49,754 nucleotides of DNA from JAVBSX01 sp051660685 (GTDB lineage: Bacteria > Planctomycetota > Planctomycetia > Pirellulales > Thermoguttaceae): positions 1 to 49,754 of the forward strand of contig JBOFQB010000031.1 in NCBI GenBank assembly GCA_051660685.1, given 5' to 3'. The notes below the pieces were generated by a model. It was not told the origin of the DNA. It did not search any database and saw only the letters and a program-made list of their open reading frames with translations. Below, one piece after another: positions 7,821 through 15,561 of this stretch. A program made the position numbers and the translations under genes. The first letter of the stretch is position 1; each line of letters starts with the position of its first letter.

Positions 7821-8384
7821 GGTAAAGGTTCCTGTAAGGATGTTATACGGACGCAACGCAATCGAAGATTACAACGTCCAAAGAGCAACGACGATCCTGT
7901 CCCTAAACAGAACAGGTTTCGTCCATTTTACGTCAAAAAAAGACAGTTGAAAACAGGTTGTTTGGTAAAAATAAAGAAGTTTCACAAAAGGGGTAGAATA
8001 ATCCGCATAATCCGGTTATGTGGAGAAGGTAGGGAGTAGGGAGTAGGGGATAGGGAATTGGGGATAGGGGGGAAGAATGGAGAATGGAAGAGGGCAAAAC
8101 ACGGAATCTGACGCATGATCGGTCCTATTCCGGCAAAACAAGGATGACTCCTCCCTAATCCCTATCCCCCAACCCCTATCCCCTACCTTCTCCCAAAAAG
8201 CAGCGTTGCGGAAAGGCGGAAAAACGGTATAATCACGGAGTGCATTTTTGTGTCTGCCTACTTGAGAATGCCTCAAACAATCCCCGGGAACGCGGGTTTC
8301 CTGCCCAAACACTGTCCTTAATGTTAAGGTTCAACATGTTGGGAGGATGTGTCAAAAGTCCATTTTTAGAGGTACTCTCGTATC
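7821..8384. other. Non-coding divergent region with a MITE-like cassette
   Basis: About 560 bp between the divergent pump operon and the SpoU gene, with no supported gene. The part near the pump holds a CCTGT/ACAGG hairpin (about 7892-7910) and A-rich DNA. The part at 8028-8195 is a repeat cassette. Confidence 0.7.
8028..8195. mobile_element. MITE-like heptad-armed element, copy A
   Basis: About 165 bp. The left arm (8028-8075) is a G-rich heptad array and the right arm (8148-8195) a C-rich heptad array, so the ends are imperfect inverted repeats. The core (about 8076-8147) contains GAGAATGGAA and TGACGCATGAT, which recur in the same order in copy B (31168-31330). No reading frame. The homology of arms and core between two distant sites suggests a mobilised non-autonomous element. 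Confidence 0.75.
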
Positions 8385-9296
8385 ATGTCGATGAAAGTCA
8401 TAAAATCCGGCCCAACAAAAGACAGCACTGGAAAATACGGCACAATAACCAGTTCGGCTAATCCGCGAATGAAAGAGGCAATTCGACTTCAGGTTGGGAA
8501 GAACCGACGACGAGAGCGACGTTTTTTGATTGACGGGGTTCGAGAGACGGTTCGGGCGTTTGACTCGGGTTACACCATTCTCGAGGTTTTTGTTCTTGAA
8601 GAACCGCAACAATCACAAACGGGGATGTTGTATGAAAGAACGAACGATGTGGACTCTAAACGAGCCGAAAAAGCATTGTTGCTCGAAACACTCGTTCAGA
8701 AGAATGTCCCGATCTGGACCTTGCCCTTGTCGTTGTTCGAGAAAATCGTCTTGGGTGATCGGGGAGTCGGCGAAGGTCTCCTCGCCGTTGTTCAAACCCC
8801 CAACACTTGTTGGAATGAAGCACAAATCCCGAACGATCCTTTTTTTGCGGTTGTAGAGCAGGTCGAGAAACCGGGGAATCTGGGTGCTATTTTCCGAAGT
8901 GCGGACGGAGCGGGAATGAACGGTCTGCTGATTGCCGATCCTCTTTGTGATGTGTATAACCCTCATACAATTCGGTCGAGTTTGGGAACGGTTTTTCGGA
9001 TTCCCTCGCAATGTGGGAGTTCGGAACAGATGCTTGAGTCGTTGCGATCACGCAAGGTCCGAATCGCAGCTGCTTTGTGTGACGGAGCAATTCCGTATAC
9101 TGAATTTGACTTTCGCGGACCTGTTGCGATTGTTCTAGGGAGTGAAGCAAGGGGACTTTCGGCGATTTGGCGGGGACAGGACATTACGCCAATTCGACTT
9201 CCCATGCTCGGGATTGCCGACAGTCTGAACGTCTCCAATGCAGCCGCAATCCTGTTTTACGAAGCGTTAAGACAGCGAGAAGGGGGAGGGAGGTAG
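8385..9296 (+). CDS. SpoU/TrmH family RNA 2'-O-methyltransferase
   Basis: A 303-residue SPOUT enzyme that methylates ribose 2'-OH in rRNA or tRNA. An N-terminal substrate-binding domain (about 20-140, with SSANPRMKEAIRL and ERRFLIDGVRE) precedes the knotted catalytic domain. Motif 1 is at 157-172 (EKPGNLGAIFRSADGAG), motif 2 at 248-258 (IVLGSEARGL) and motif 3 at 271-286 (LPMLGIADSLNVSNAAA). It resembles RlmB/TsnR-type proteins, but the exact target is not predictable. The last residues (REGGGR) and the TAG stop (9294-9296) are encoded by a G-rich heptad array, so the C-terminus appears to have been trimmed by repeat insertion. Confidence 0.92.
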   Translation: MSMKVIKSGPTKDSTGKYGTITSSANPRMKEAIRLQVGKNRRRERRFLIDGVRETVRAFDSGYTILEVFVLEEPQQSQTGMLYERTNDVDSKRAEKALLLETLVQKNVPIWTLPLSLFEKIVLGDRGVGEGLLAVVQTPNTCWNEAQIPNDPFFAVVEQVEKPGNLGAIFRSADGAGMNGLLIADPLCDVYNPHTIRSSLGTVFRIPSQCGSSEQMLESLRSRKVRIAAALCDGAIPYTEFDFRGPVAIVLGSEARGLSAIWRGQDITPIRLPMLGIADSLNVSNAAAILFYEALRQREGGGR

Positions 9297-9325
9297 AATA
9301 GGGGAAAAGGGAATGGGGGAATACT
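9282..9325. repeat. G-rich heptad array at the end of the SpoU gene
   Basis: Purine array (GGGGGAG, GGAGGTA, GAATAGG, GGAAAAG, GGAATGG). It overlaps the coding end and gives the stop codon. No matching pyrimidine arm is seen before the next gene. Confidence 0.65.
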
Positions 9326-9380
9326 GGCCCGATGTCAACCGAACGAAAAAAGAGGGCAGATAATTTTTTGTTCACCTGTC

Positions 9381-9408
9381 TTGACTTTCTTCTTTTGTTG
9401 ATTAGAAT
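9381..9408 (+). promoter_or_regulatory. Promoter of the DUF6338-like locus
   Basis: TTGACT (9381-9386), a 16-bp spacer and TAGAAT (9403-9408). It implies a leader of about 145 bases before the ATG at 9562. It is the only good sigma-70 match seen in 9297-9561. Confidence 0.5.
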
Positions 9409-9561
9409 AAAGGTTCTGAGGTGGTTGTGTAGCCAGGATCGGTCAATGCTTTTTGATGACCAAGATGGTGTCCATTTTATGACTTGTGTATAGCAATAAT
9501 TGTACACAAAAATCGGGCTGTAAAGTATATCAGGTTCGGATTTGAACGTATTGGAGCAGGC

Positions 9562-10191
9562 ATGATTGAAGCGGTTTTTGAAAAAATGAGTATTGGGCAT
9601 CTCGTACTTCTTTTTGTCGTCATCTCTCTTCCTGGGTTGGTGTCAATGCACGCTTACCGGCTTGTGTTACCTCATCGTGATATGGACTGGAAAACAGCTT
9701 TTCAGGAGTCTATTTTTTGGGGATCGCTTAATTTTGCTTTTGCTTTCCCTTTATGCTACGTCCTGACATATTTTCTTGGCAAGCCAGAATGGTTGATTTT
9801 TGGTGTGGGACCGCCAGTTTTTCTTATTGGACTTCCTGCGTTCTGGCCTTGGCTATTTAGCAAAATGCTTCGTTGGAATATAGTAAAAGAAAAATTCGTG
9901 ACTAACCTTCCTTGCCCGACTGCTTGGGATTATTATTTTGGTGTAATACGCAAGGAATGTTTTGTGCTCGTTCATCTGAAAAACGGTGAAAAAATTGGTG
10001 GATTCTATGGATCGACATCGTATGCGACTTCATTTCCTCGAAATGGGGATATGTACTTGGAAAAAACGGTTAAGGTTGACGAGGGTGGGTATTTTCAAGG
10101 TTACGTAGAGGATACACTGGGTGTACTAATTACCAAGGATGAGTACAAGTATATTGAGTTGTTTGAAAGACCACCCCAACAAGCGAGTTAA
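9562..10191 (+). CDS. DUF6338-like membrane protein
   Basis: A 209-residue protein. The ATG at 9562 is chosen because GGAG (9553-9556) lies five bases ahead; an in-frame ATG at 9484 lacks a ribosome site. The N-terminal half has three hydrophobic helices (LLFVVISLPGLVS; the NFAFAFPLCYVLTYFL segment; LIFGVGPPVFLIGLPAFWPWLF). The C-terminal half is soluble and begins PCPTAWDYYF, then FVLVHLKNGEKIGGFYG, a small beta domain, and ends GVLITKDEYKYIELF. This pattern matches my recollection of DUF6338, a family with no established function. The region reads more AT-rich than its neighbours and is followed closely by two small genes, so it may be a transferred unit. Confidence 0.65.
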   Translation: MIEAVFEKMSIGHLVLLFVVISLPGLVSMHAYRLVLPHRDMDWKTAFQESIFWGSLNFAFAFPLCYVLTYFLGKPEWLIFGVGPPVFLIGLPAFWPWLFSKMLRWNIVKEKFVTNLPCPTAWDYYFGVIRKECFVLVHLKNGEKIGGFYGSTSYATSFPRNGDMYLEKTVKVDEGGYFQGYVEDTLGVLITKDEYKYIELFERPPQQAS

Positions 10192-10235
10192 GTGAACTAT
10201 TTTTTTCTGTAAAACCAGTAAAGGGAGAATTTTGA

Positions 10236-10493
10236 ATGAGTGATCAAAAGGGAAACAACGGGACTAGAACGCAAGATGGTTATACCTCCCAACCGCGAAT
10301 GGAAAAAACGGGGGGCTATACTCCGCCGCAGGCTTCGGATACATCGAAAAATGTTCCGATACCACCGGGTGGTTCTGGGGCAAGCGGGTCTCCAAGTGCA
10401 GGTGTCGGTTCAGGCCAAAACAATCAGGGAGAGGCAAAAAGTAAAAAACAAGCGTGCTTGGATGCCTTGTCTAAACTTAAGGGAGAATTTTGA
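10236..10493 (+). CDS. Small disordered Gly/Ser/Pro protein, copy 1
   Basis: An 85-residue hydrophilic protein with low-complexity composition, no signal peptide and no membrane segment. It holds a QDGYTSQ segment, a GGYTPPQAS segment, a PIPPGGSGASGSPS linker, and a charged end (KSKKQACLDALSKLKGEF). The ribosome site GGGAGA lies seven bases before the ATG. It starts 44 bp after the DUF6338-like gene and is probably co-transcribed. The next gene is a tandem copy. I recall short GYQP/GYTP-motif proteins beside membrane proteins of this type, but I cannot verify this. No function is assigned. Confidence 0.7.
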   Translation: MSDQKGNNGTRTQDGYTSQPRMEKTGGYTPPQASDTSKNVPIPPGGSGASGSPSAGVGSGQNNQGEAKSKKQACLDALSKLKGEF

Positions 10494-10703
10494 ATGAGTG
10501 ATCAAAAGAGAAACACTGGCATAGCACAAGATGGTTATACGCCAATGAACACACCGGGAGGCTATGTTCAGGGGGGCTATACTCCGCCGCAGGCTTCGTG
10601 TACATCGAAAAATGTTCCGATACCACGGGGGGGGTCTGGGGCAAGCGGGTCTCCAAGTGCAGGTGCCGGTTCCGGCCAAAACAATCAGGGAGAGGCAAAA
10701 TAG
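10494..10703 (+). CDS. Small disordered Gly/Ser/Pro protein, tandem copy 2
   Basis: A 69-residue near-copy of the preceding gene. The DNA is about 93% identical over the central 130 bp, in a unit offset of 258 bp. Its ATG follows directly after the TGA of copy 1, and its ribosome site GGGAGA lies inside the last codons of copy 1. It differs in the first third (an added NTPGGYVQ gives a second GGY segment), has Cys for Asp in ASCTSK, and ends in GEAK with a TAG, so it lacks the charged 17-residue tail of copy 1. Function unknown. Confidence 0.65.
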   Translation: MSDQKRNTGIAQDGYTPMNTPGGYVQGGYTPPQASCTSKNVPIPRGGSGASGSPSAGAGSGQNNQGEAK

Positions 10704-10738
10704 ACGGTCGTATTTTGGGACAACTGAGACAAATAGGA

Positions 10739-10767
10739 GGTTTGTTGACAAAAAAATGTCACAAACC
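10739..10767 (+). terminator. Hairpin at the end of the DUF6338 locus
   Basis: GGTTTG(T)TGACA and TGTCACAAACC pair around an A-rich loop with one bulged T. There is no clear U tract after it, so it may be a structural end rather than a classic terminator. Confidence 0.45.
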
Positions 10768-10866
10768 GTCAGTACGCTGCGCTCCCTTCCGGCTGTTATT
10801 TTTGCCTGAAACGTGTATTTTGACCAAATTAACGATGAATCCCTATTTTGATGTGTTAGTCCTGTC

Positions 10867-12570
10867 TTAGGGTTGAGGGACGTTGGGAACGTAAAGAGGG
10901 ACTTCAAGCGGGGATTGCGGGGTTGGATGTGGTTGAACCGGATTCGGCGAAAGGGCTCCTTGGGAACCTGACCCCAATTGTCCTCCCCCCAATTGACCGT
11001 TTCCTTGCTGCATCGAACCATAATTCGGTTGCGGATTGTTTATCATCGGAACCGTTTGCGTCGACGCAACACCTGCTCCTTGCGTGAAACCCGGGTTGGA
11101 ATGGGCGTTGGAAGGGACCCGGGGATTGGACGATGATTCTCCCGATGTCGGGAGATCGCGGACTTCGGTTGTCCAACCCGGTCCAATATCCGGTTTGAAA
11201 TACTCGGAAAGAAAATCCCGAATCGAATCCAGACGATTGTCAATTCGGATCGACCGAGAATCAAACACATACGTCGTTTTCTCTTTCCCGTTTACCCCGA
11301 ATTTGACTAGTCCCTTAGGAACAAGCGTTTTGGCGTCCACAATCAGTTGGACACAGCGGAATTCGTCCGAATCCTCCTCCCAACGGGGCCAAACTTCAAG
11401 ATGAATTTCATTACCTTTGACTCTTTCTGGCGTAATTAACTGCAAATAGTACCGTTTTTTGAGGTCTTCGGCTTTTGCGCCAAAAACAAAGGGCAACGGT
11501 CCGGCTGCACTCAATTGCGTTCCCTGTTGTTCAGGCGGTATTCGGTATTCCGTTCGCTTTTTTTCGTCAAAATCATAACTGAAGATGGACTGTTCTGTGA
11601 TGATAAATTTTTCCTGACGACGACCGGGTATCTCTTTTTTGTCGGAAATTTCTCCCTCAACATTAAAAACAGCTTTGTTGGGAGACACATAACGCAACCA
11701 ACCATAAGTGATAAAATCGGGTGTATTGGCATCTGGTCCGGTTTTTTCAACCAACAAATCCGTTCCGTATTGAAAACAACGGAATTTGGCTTCAAAGCGT
11801 TTCGTCTGACCCGTTTTCTGCTCCCAAACAGTCAGAAATTGGTTCAACTCGGCCAATTGTTCGGGCGTTAAAGGAGGAAACGGTTGACCCGTTTTCGGCG
11901 TCGAAAGAGTTGGTCGGGCCGGTTGCGGTGTTCCTGACTCCTGAACAGCAGGTCGTACCCCGCCCGGAGTTCCCGTGTTCGGTATGTTGTCCGCCCGGAT
12001 AATTCCGTATCCCGATCCTGCTTCATTCGCTTGTACTCCCGCTGTCTGTTGAATGGGACCGTTACTTTGCACATATCCAGAATAGGGTGTCGTCACAACA
12101 TTTGAACCAGATTGACCAAATGGATTGATTTGTCCCTGTTGGTTGATTTGCCCCTGTTGATTCGTCGGAATATATTGCCCATTTTGTCCCATTTGGTTTG
12201 TTGTCAAATTTCTATCTGACATTGTGCGCGGATTAACAACAGCACCTGGACGAATTGGCAAGGAACCGTCAGGATTGGGGGAGTATTGGGCAACACTGGA
12301 CGGAGTGGTATTGGGGGACATTCGATTGGGTTCGGTCACTAAAGGAGATATGTTATTTGGCTCCATTGAGTTTGGCCCCATTCTCAGGGGCGCAACCGTA
12401 TTCGGACCCGTCTGTCTCGCCAAACCCGCATTATTGGCGGTTTGTATCACTTGTCCGTAAGTGTTTCTCTCTTGAGCATAGAGATTTTCCGCAAGACAGG
12501 AAAACGCGAACAGCAGGAGAAACAGAGTGCCTGTTGGATGTGGGAAAAACCGGAAACCGGAATGTGACAT
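10867..12570 (-). CDS. TIGR03009 family planctomycete secreted protein
   Basis: A 567-residue exported protein. The signal peptide is about residues 12-32 (TLFLLLFAFSCLAENLYA). Residues about 35-230 are Asn/Gln/Pro/Gly-rich and low-complexity, with repeats such as QQGQINQQGQINPFGQ and MGPN/MEPN/MSPN. The conserved TIGR03009 domain (about 235-470) contains LNQFLTVWEQKTG, FEAKFRCFQYG and a WLRYVSPNKAVF segment, a planctomycete-specific fold of unknown role that resembles outer-membrane lipoprotein carrier folds. The C-terminal 100 residues are again disordered. No partner gene is obvious. Confidence 0.8.
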   Translation of the reverse strand: MSHSGFRFFPHPTGTLFLLLFAFSCLAENLYAQERNTYGQVIQTANNAGLARQTGPNTVAPLRMGPNSMEPNNISPLVTEPNRMSPNTTPSSVAQYSPNPDGSLPIRPGAVVNPRTMSDRNLTTNQMGQNGQYIPTNQQGQINQQGQINPFGQSGSNVVTTPYSGYVQSNGPIQQTAGVQANEAGSGYGIIRADNIPNTGTPGGVRPAVQESGTPQPARPTLSTPKTGQPFPPLTPEQLAELNQFLTVWEQKTGQTKRFEAKFRCFQYGTDLLVEKTGPDANTPDFITYGWLRYVSPNKAVFNVEGEISDKKEIPGRRQEKFIITEQSIFSYDFDEKKRTEYRIPPEQQGTQLSAAGPLPFVFGAKAEDLKKRYYLQLITPERVKGNEIHLEVWPRWEEDSDEFRCVQLIVDAKTLVPKGLVKFGVNGKEKTTYVFDSRSIRIDNRLDSIRDFLSEYFKPDIGPGWTTEVRDLPTSGESSSNPRVPSNAHSNPGFTQGAGVASTQTVPMINNPQPNYGSMQQGNGQLGGGQLGSGSQGALSPNPVQPHPTPQSPLEVPLYVPNVPQP

Positions 12571-12895
12571 GGAGTGTAATCCTTCCTTGGAATACCTTCT
12601 TCTGAAAAACCTTGATCTTTTGAAGAGCCGAACATAGGGCGGAACATCAGCCCTTATGCGGGACTGTATCTTTTTTTACAAGTTTTGTAAAGAGCGATTT
12701 CTGCCCCATTCCGTCCAATCAACAAGGCAATTAGGGACAACAAGAAAAGGAAACGCCCCCCTGTTGGAAAATCCGCCAATACCGTGTAGAATGACCATCT
12801 TCAGTGATTTTCTCCTTATTCGATGAACATGTTTTTAATGGACATGTTCAGTTAACACGTTTTCACACAACCTACCTGATCCTGAAAGGTCGTCT
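12571..12895. other. Divergent intergenic region
   Basis: 325 bp with no gene. It holds a perfect TTTACAA/TTGTAAA palindrome with a 3-bp spacer (12675-12691) and a GAACATG (12825-12831) / CATGTTC (12843-12849) inverted repeat ahead of the SUMF1-domain gene. Either could be an operator. Confidence 0.5.
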
Positions 12896-14041
12896 ATGAA
12901 AAAATTAACATTCATTCTCACTTTTGCGTGTCTCTTTTTCACACTGTTGGTCGTCCAAGGATTGGGAGAAGAAAAAACCGACAACCCTATTTTCAAAAAT
13001 TCCCTCGATTGGTTGAAAAAACCTGTCCCGGTTGAAAATGCCGACGCTTCGACTCCTGCTGAAATGAAGGCGTATGACGAAAAACTTGATGCTCCAGCCC
13101 CTTATGGGACCCGGACATTCAAAATGCTCCCTATTCCGGGCGGAAAACTCAACATGGGAAGTCCCGAATCCGAACAAGGACGTGAGGAAGACGAAGGTCC
13201 TCAAGTCGAAGTTGTCATTGAACCCTTTTGGATGGGAGAAACGGAAGTGACTTGGCGTGAATTTGAACTTTACGCCCTGAAACTGTTGAAAGAGGCACAC
13301 AAAAAGTCTGATCCTCTTCACGAGCAGTACACTATTGCCGATGCTTTTGCAACCCCGACTGCGCCGTACAACATTGGTGCAATCAGCTTCAATAAAGCAG
13401 GAAAAGAGGGCGAATATCCCGCAAGTGGTATGTCGTACTATGCGGCACAAGCCTTTTGCAAATGGTTGACCTCTTGTACAGGTCGGTATTACCGATTGCC
13501 GACAGAAGCAGAATGGGAATACGCTTGTCGAGCCGGTTCGGAAACCCCCTTCTCTTTTGGTGATGATGCGGCCAAGATTGACGATTACGCTTGGACGAAG
13601 AACAATTGTGCGGTTGGGACCGGTTATGAAAAGGTGAAGCAGAAGAAGCCGAATGCTTGGGGATTGTACGACATGCACGGAAATGTCGCGGAATGGGTCT
13701 GTGAACAATATAAGAAGGATGCTTACAAACAACGCAAGGACGGACAGTTGAAAGACGGTTTGATTCCAGTCAAAGGAAACTTTGGTCAGGTTGCGCGAGG
13801 AGGTTCCTGCGATGATGAAGCGGTTGACTGTCGAAGTGCGAATCGTGTTGTTTCCGTCAAAGATTGGAAAAAACAGGACCCTCAATTCCCGCAGAGTATA
13901 TGGTGGGTGACGGACGCCCCTTTTGTCGGTTTCCGAGTTGTTCGTCCGCTTAATCCGCCCAAAACAGAAGCAGAAGCGAAACTGTATGAACCTGATCCTG
14001 AAGTTTGGCAGAAATACTCTGAGTTGAATCAGCGGATGTAG
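12896..14041 (+). CDS. Secreted SUMF1/FGE-sulfatase domain protein
   Basis: A 381-residue protein with a signal peptide (about 1-24) and a formylglycine-generating-enzyme-like domain (about 74-350). Hallmark segments are present: MGSPESEQGREEDEGP, MGETEVTW, RLPTEAEWEYACRAG (200-214), GLYDMHGNVAEW and RGGS. The fold belongs to enzymes that convert sulfatase Cys to formylglycine, but many members have other or no known activity. In true FGE two copper-binding cysteines lie 3 and 8 residues after GGS. Here the matching positions are Asp307 and Cys312, with another Cys at 305. The active pair is therefore incomplete, and FGE activity is doubtful. It is monocistronic, and a repeat follows. Confidence 0.85.
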   Translation: MKKLTFILTFACLFFTLLVVQGLGEEKTDNPIFKNSLDWLKKPVPVENADASTPAEMKAYDEKLDAPAPYGTRTFKMLPIPGGKLNMGSPESEQGREEDEGPQVEVVIEPFWMGETEVTWREFELYALKLLKEAHKKSDPLHEQYTIADAFATPTAPYNIGAISFNKAGKEGEYPASGMSYYAAQAFCKWLTSCTGRYYRLPTEAEWEYACRAGSETPFSFGDDAAKIDDYAWTKNNCAVGTGYEKVKQKKPNAWGLYDMHGNVAEWVCEQYKKDAYKQRKDGQLKDGLIPVKGNFGQVARGGSCDDEAVDCRSANRVVSVKDWKKQDPQFPQSIWWVTDAPFVGFRVVRPLNPPKTEAEAKLYEPDPEVWQKYSELNQRM

Positions 14042-14048
14042 TTCTGAA

Positions 14049-14076
14049 CGCGCGATACGTTGTATCGCGGCTAAAC
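14049..14076. repeat. GTTTAGCC half element (GCGATAC side)
   Basis: GCGATAC/GTATCGC hairpin followed by GCGGCTAAAC, between the SUMF1-domain gene and enolase. The other end is missing. Confidence 0.75.
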
Positions 14077-14125
14077 GAGAGGAAACGTTTTTTAATTTCT
14101 ATTATTTACTAACAATGAGGCGATG

Positions 14126-15418
14126 ATGAACATGGGAAGTACAATTATTGACATTCGGGGACGACAGATTCTGGACAGTCGGGGTAATCCGACGGTTGAA
14201 GTGGACGTTCAATTGGCAGACGGTTCGTTTGGTCGCGCTGCTGTTCCAAGTGGAGCAAGTACAGGCGTTCACGAAGCAGTCGAGTTGCGGGATGGAGACA
14301 AATCGCAGTATATGGGAAAAAGCGTTCTCAAAGCGGTTGGAAATGTCAACGAAAAATTGTCCGAGGAACTTTGCGGTTATGATGCGTTGGATCAAACAGC
14401 ATTGGATTACCGAATGATTGAGCTGGACGGAACGGAAAACAAGGGAAATCTGGGCGCCAATGCGATTCTTGCGGTTTCTATGGCAGTTGCAAAAGCGGCT
14501 GCTGATTATTGCAACTTGCCGCTTTACCGTTATCTCGGGGGAGCAGGAGCACGCTTGTTGCCCGCGCCGATGATGAACATTATCAATGGTGGTGCTCATG
14601 CAGATAACAAAGTGGATGTTCAGGAATTTATGGTTATGCCGCTTGGTTTTAACACCTTTACCGACGCAATTCGTTGTGGTTGTGAAGTGTTTCATCATTT
14701 GAAGACCGTTTTGAAGAAGAAGGGGTTCTCGACAAACGTAGGAGATGAAGGAGGTTTTGCTCCTGATCTTCAGAGTAACGAAGCAGCCCTTGAAGCGGTT
14801 TGTGAAGCAATCAATACAGCCGGTTATAAATTGGGTGAGCAGGTTTATATTGCAATGGACGCTGCAAGTAGTGAGTTTTACAAGGACGGAAAGTACAACA
14901 TCGACGGAAAATCGGTTGATTCAGCCGGAATGGTTGACATTTTGGCGAGTTGGGCGGCGAAATACCCGATTGTTTCGATTGAAGATGGTTGTGCCGAAGA
15001 TGATTGGGACGGTTGGAAATTGCTGACCGAAAAAATCGGCGATAAAGTTCAGTTGGTTGGTGATGATTTGTTTGTGACGAACACGAAACGACTTCAAATG
15101 GGGATTGATCGTGGAATTGCGAACAGCATTCTGATTAAGGTGAACCAGATTGGAACAGTAACGGAGACGATTGAGGCGATTCAATTGGCACATCGAAATG
15201 GTTACACCTCGATTTCGAGTCATCGAAGTGGTGAAACAGAAGATGCAACGATTGCGGACTTGGCGGTTGCGTTGGGAACGGGCCAAATCAAGACAGGATC
15301 GGCGTCCCGGACGGACAGAATGGCGAAGTACAACCAGTTAATCCGCATTGAAGAGGAACTGGGTCCAGGAGCCGTTTACGGAGGTCCTCTCTTCCCGAAA
15401 CTCAAGAACCGAAAGTAG
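14126..15418 (+). CDS. eno: Enolase
   Basis: A 430-residue enzyme of standard length that converts 2-phosphoglycerate to phosphoenolpyruvate in glycolysis. The N-terminal capping domain (IIDIRGRQILDSRGNPTVEV) and the barrel with the metal-site acids and signature segments are intact: GGAHADNKVDVQEFM, the SIEDGCAEDDW segment, LVGDDLFVTN, ILIKVNQIGT and SHRSGETEDATIADLAV. ATG codons lie at 14123, 14126 and 14132. The second has GAGG (14117-14120) at the best spacing of five bases, so it is preferred. It is flanked by GTTTAGCC repeats on both sides and so is probably a single-gene unit. Confidence 0.98.
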   Translation: MNMGSTIIDIRGRQILDSRGNPTVEVDVQLADGSFGRAAVPSGASTGVHEAVELRDGDKSQYMGKSVLKAVGNVNEKLSEELCGYDALDQTALDYRMIELDGTENKGNLGANAILAVSMAVAKAAADYCNLPLYRYLGGAGARLLPAPMMNIINGGAHADNKVDVQEFMVMPLGFNTFTDAIRCGCEVFHHLKTVLKKKGFSTNVGDEGGFAPDLQSNEAALEAVCEAINTAGYKLGEQVYIAMDAASSEFYKDGKYNIDGKSVDSAGMVDILASWAAKYPIVSIEDGCAEDDWDGWKLLTEKIGDKVQLVGDDLFVTNTKRLQMGIDRGIANSILIKVNQIGTVTETIEAIQLAHRNGYTSISSHRSGETEDATIADLAVALGTGQIKTGSASRTDRMAKYNQLIRIEEELGPGAVYGGPLFPKLKNRK

Positions 15419-15428
15419 TCTTGAACAC

Positions 15429-15519
15429 GTTTAGCCGTAGAACAACGTTCTGCGCTTCATTACGCGCGGAATGATGTTCTGTGCTTCGTTACGCGCGGAA
15501 CGATGTTCCGCGGCTAAAC
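15429..15519. repeat. GTTTAGCC element, divergent copy
   Basis: 91 bp with GTTTAGCCGT and GCGGCTAAAC ends. The inner part has three GAACnnnGTTC-like hairpins in place of the two found elsewhere, and ACGCGCGGAA-type segments recur, as if an internal unit was duplicated. Confidence 0.75.
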
Positions 15520-15561
15520 ATTACGCGCGATGCTCAACGGTTGCTGCTCAGCAGTTCATCT

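Larger units (their letters stand above)
10219..10703. repeat. Tandem duplication of a 258-bp gene unit
   Basis: Both units start with the same GGGAGAATTTTGAATGAGTG string, and the central parts are almost identical. Each unit contains one complete small gene with its ribosome site. Confidence 0.85.

Noticed and set aside
10240..10497. Second plus-strand frame overlapping the small Gly/Ser protein
   Set aside because: Offset frame of the duplicated unit, basic and Arg-rich. The other frame has a proper ribosome site and is kept in both copies.
12825..12849. LexA-type SOS box
   Set aside because: GAACATG and CATGTTC are separated by 11 bp; this does not fit a known LexA box.
12905..13885. 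Long minus-strand frame inside the SUMF1-domain gene
   Set aside because: Shadow of a clear coding gene; no domain, no ribosome site, and Arg/Phe-rich composition typical of antisense frames.
15481..15561. Upstream extension of dnaJ
   Set aside because: GTG in repeat DNA; J domain starts properly at 15562/15568.
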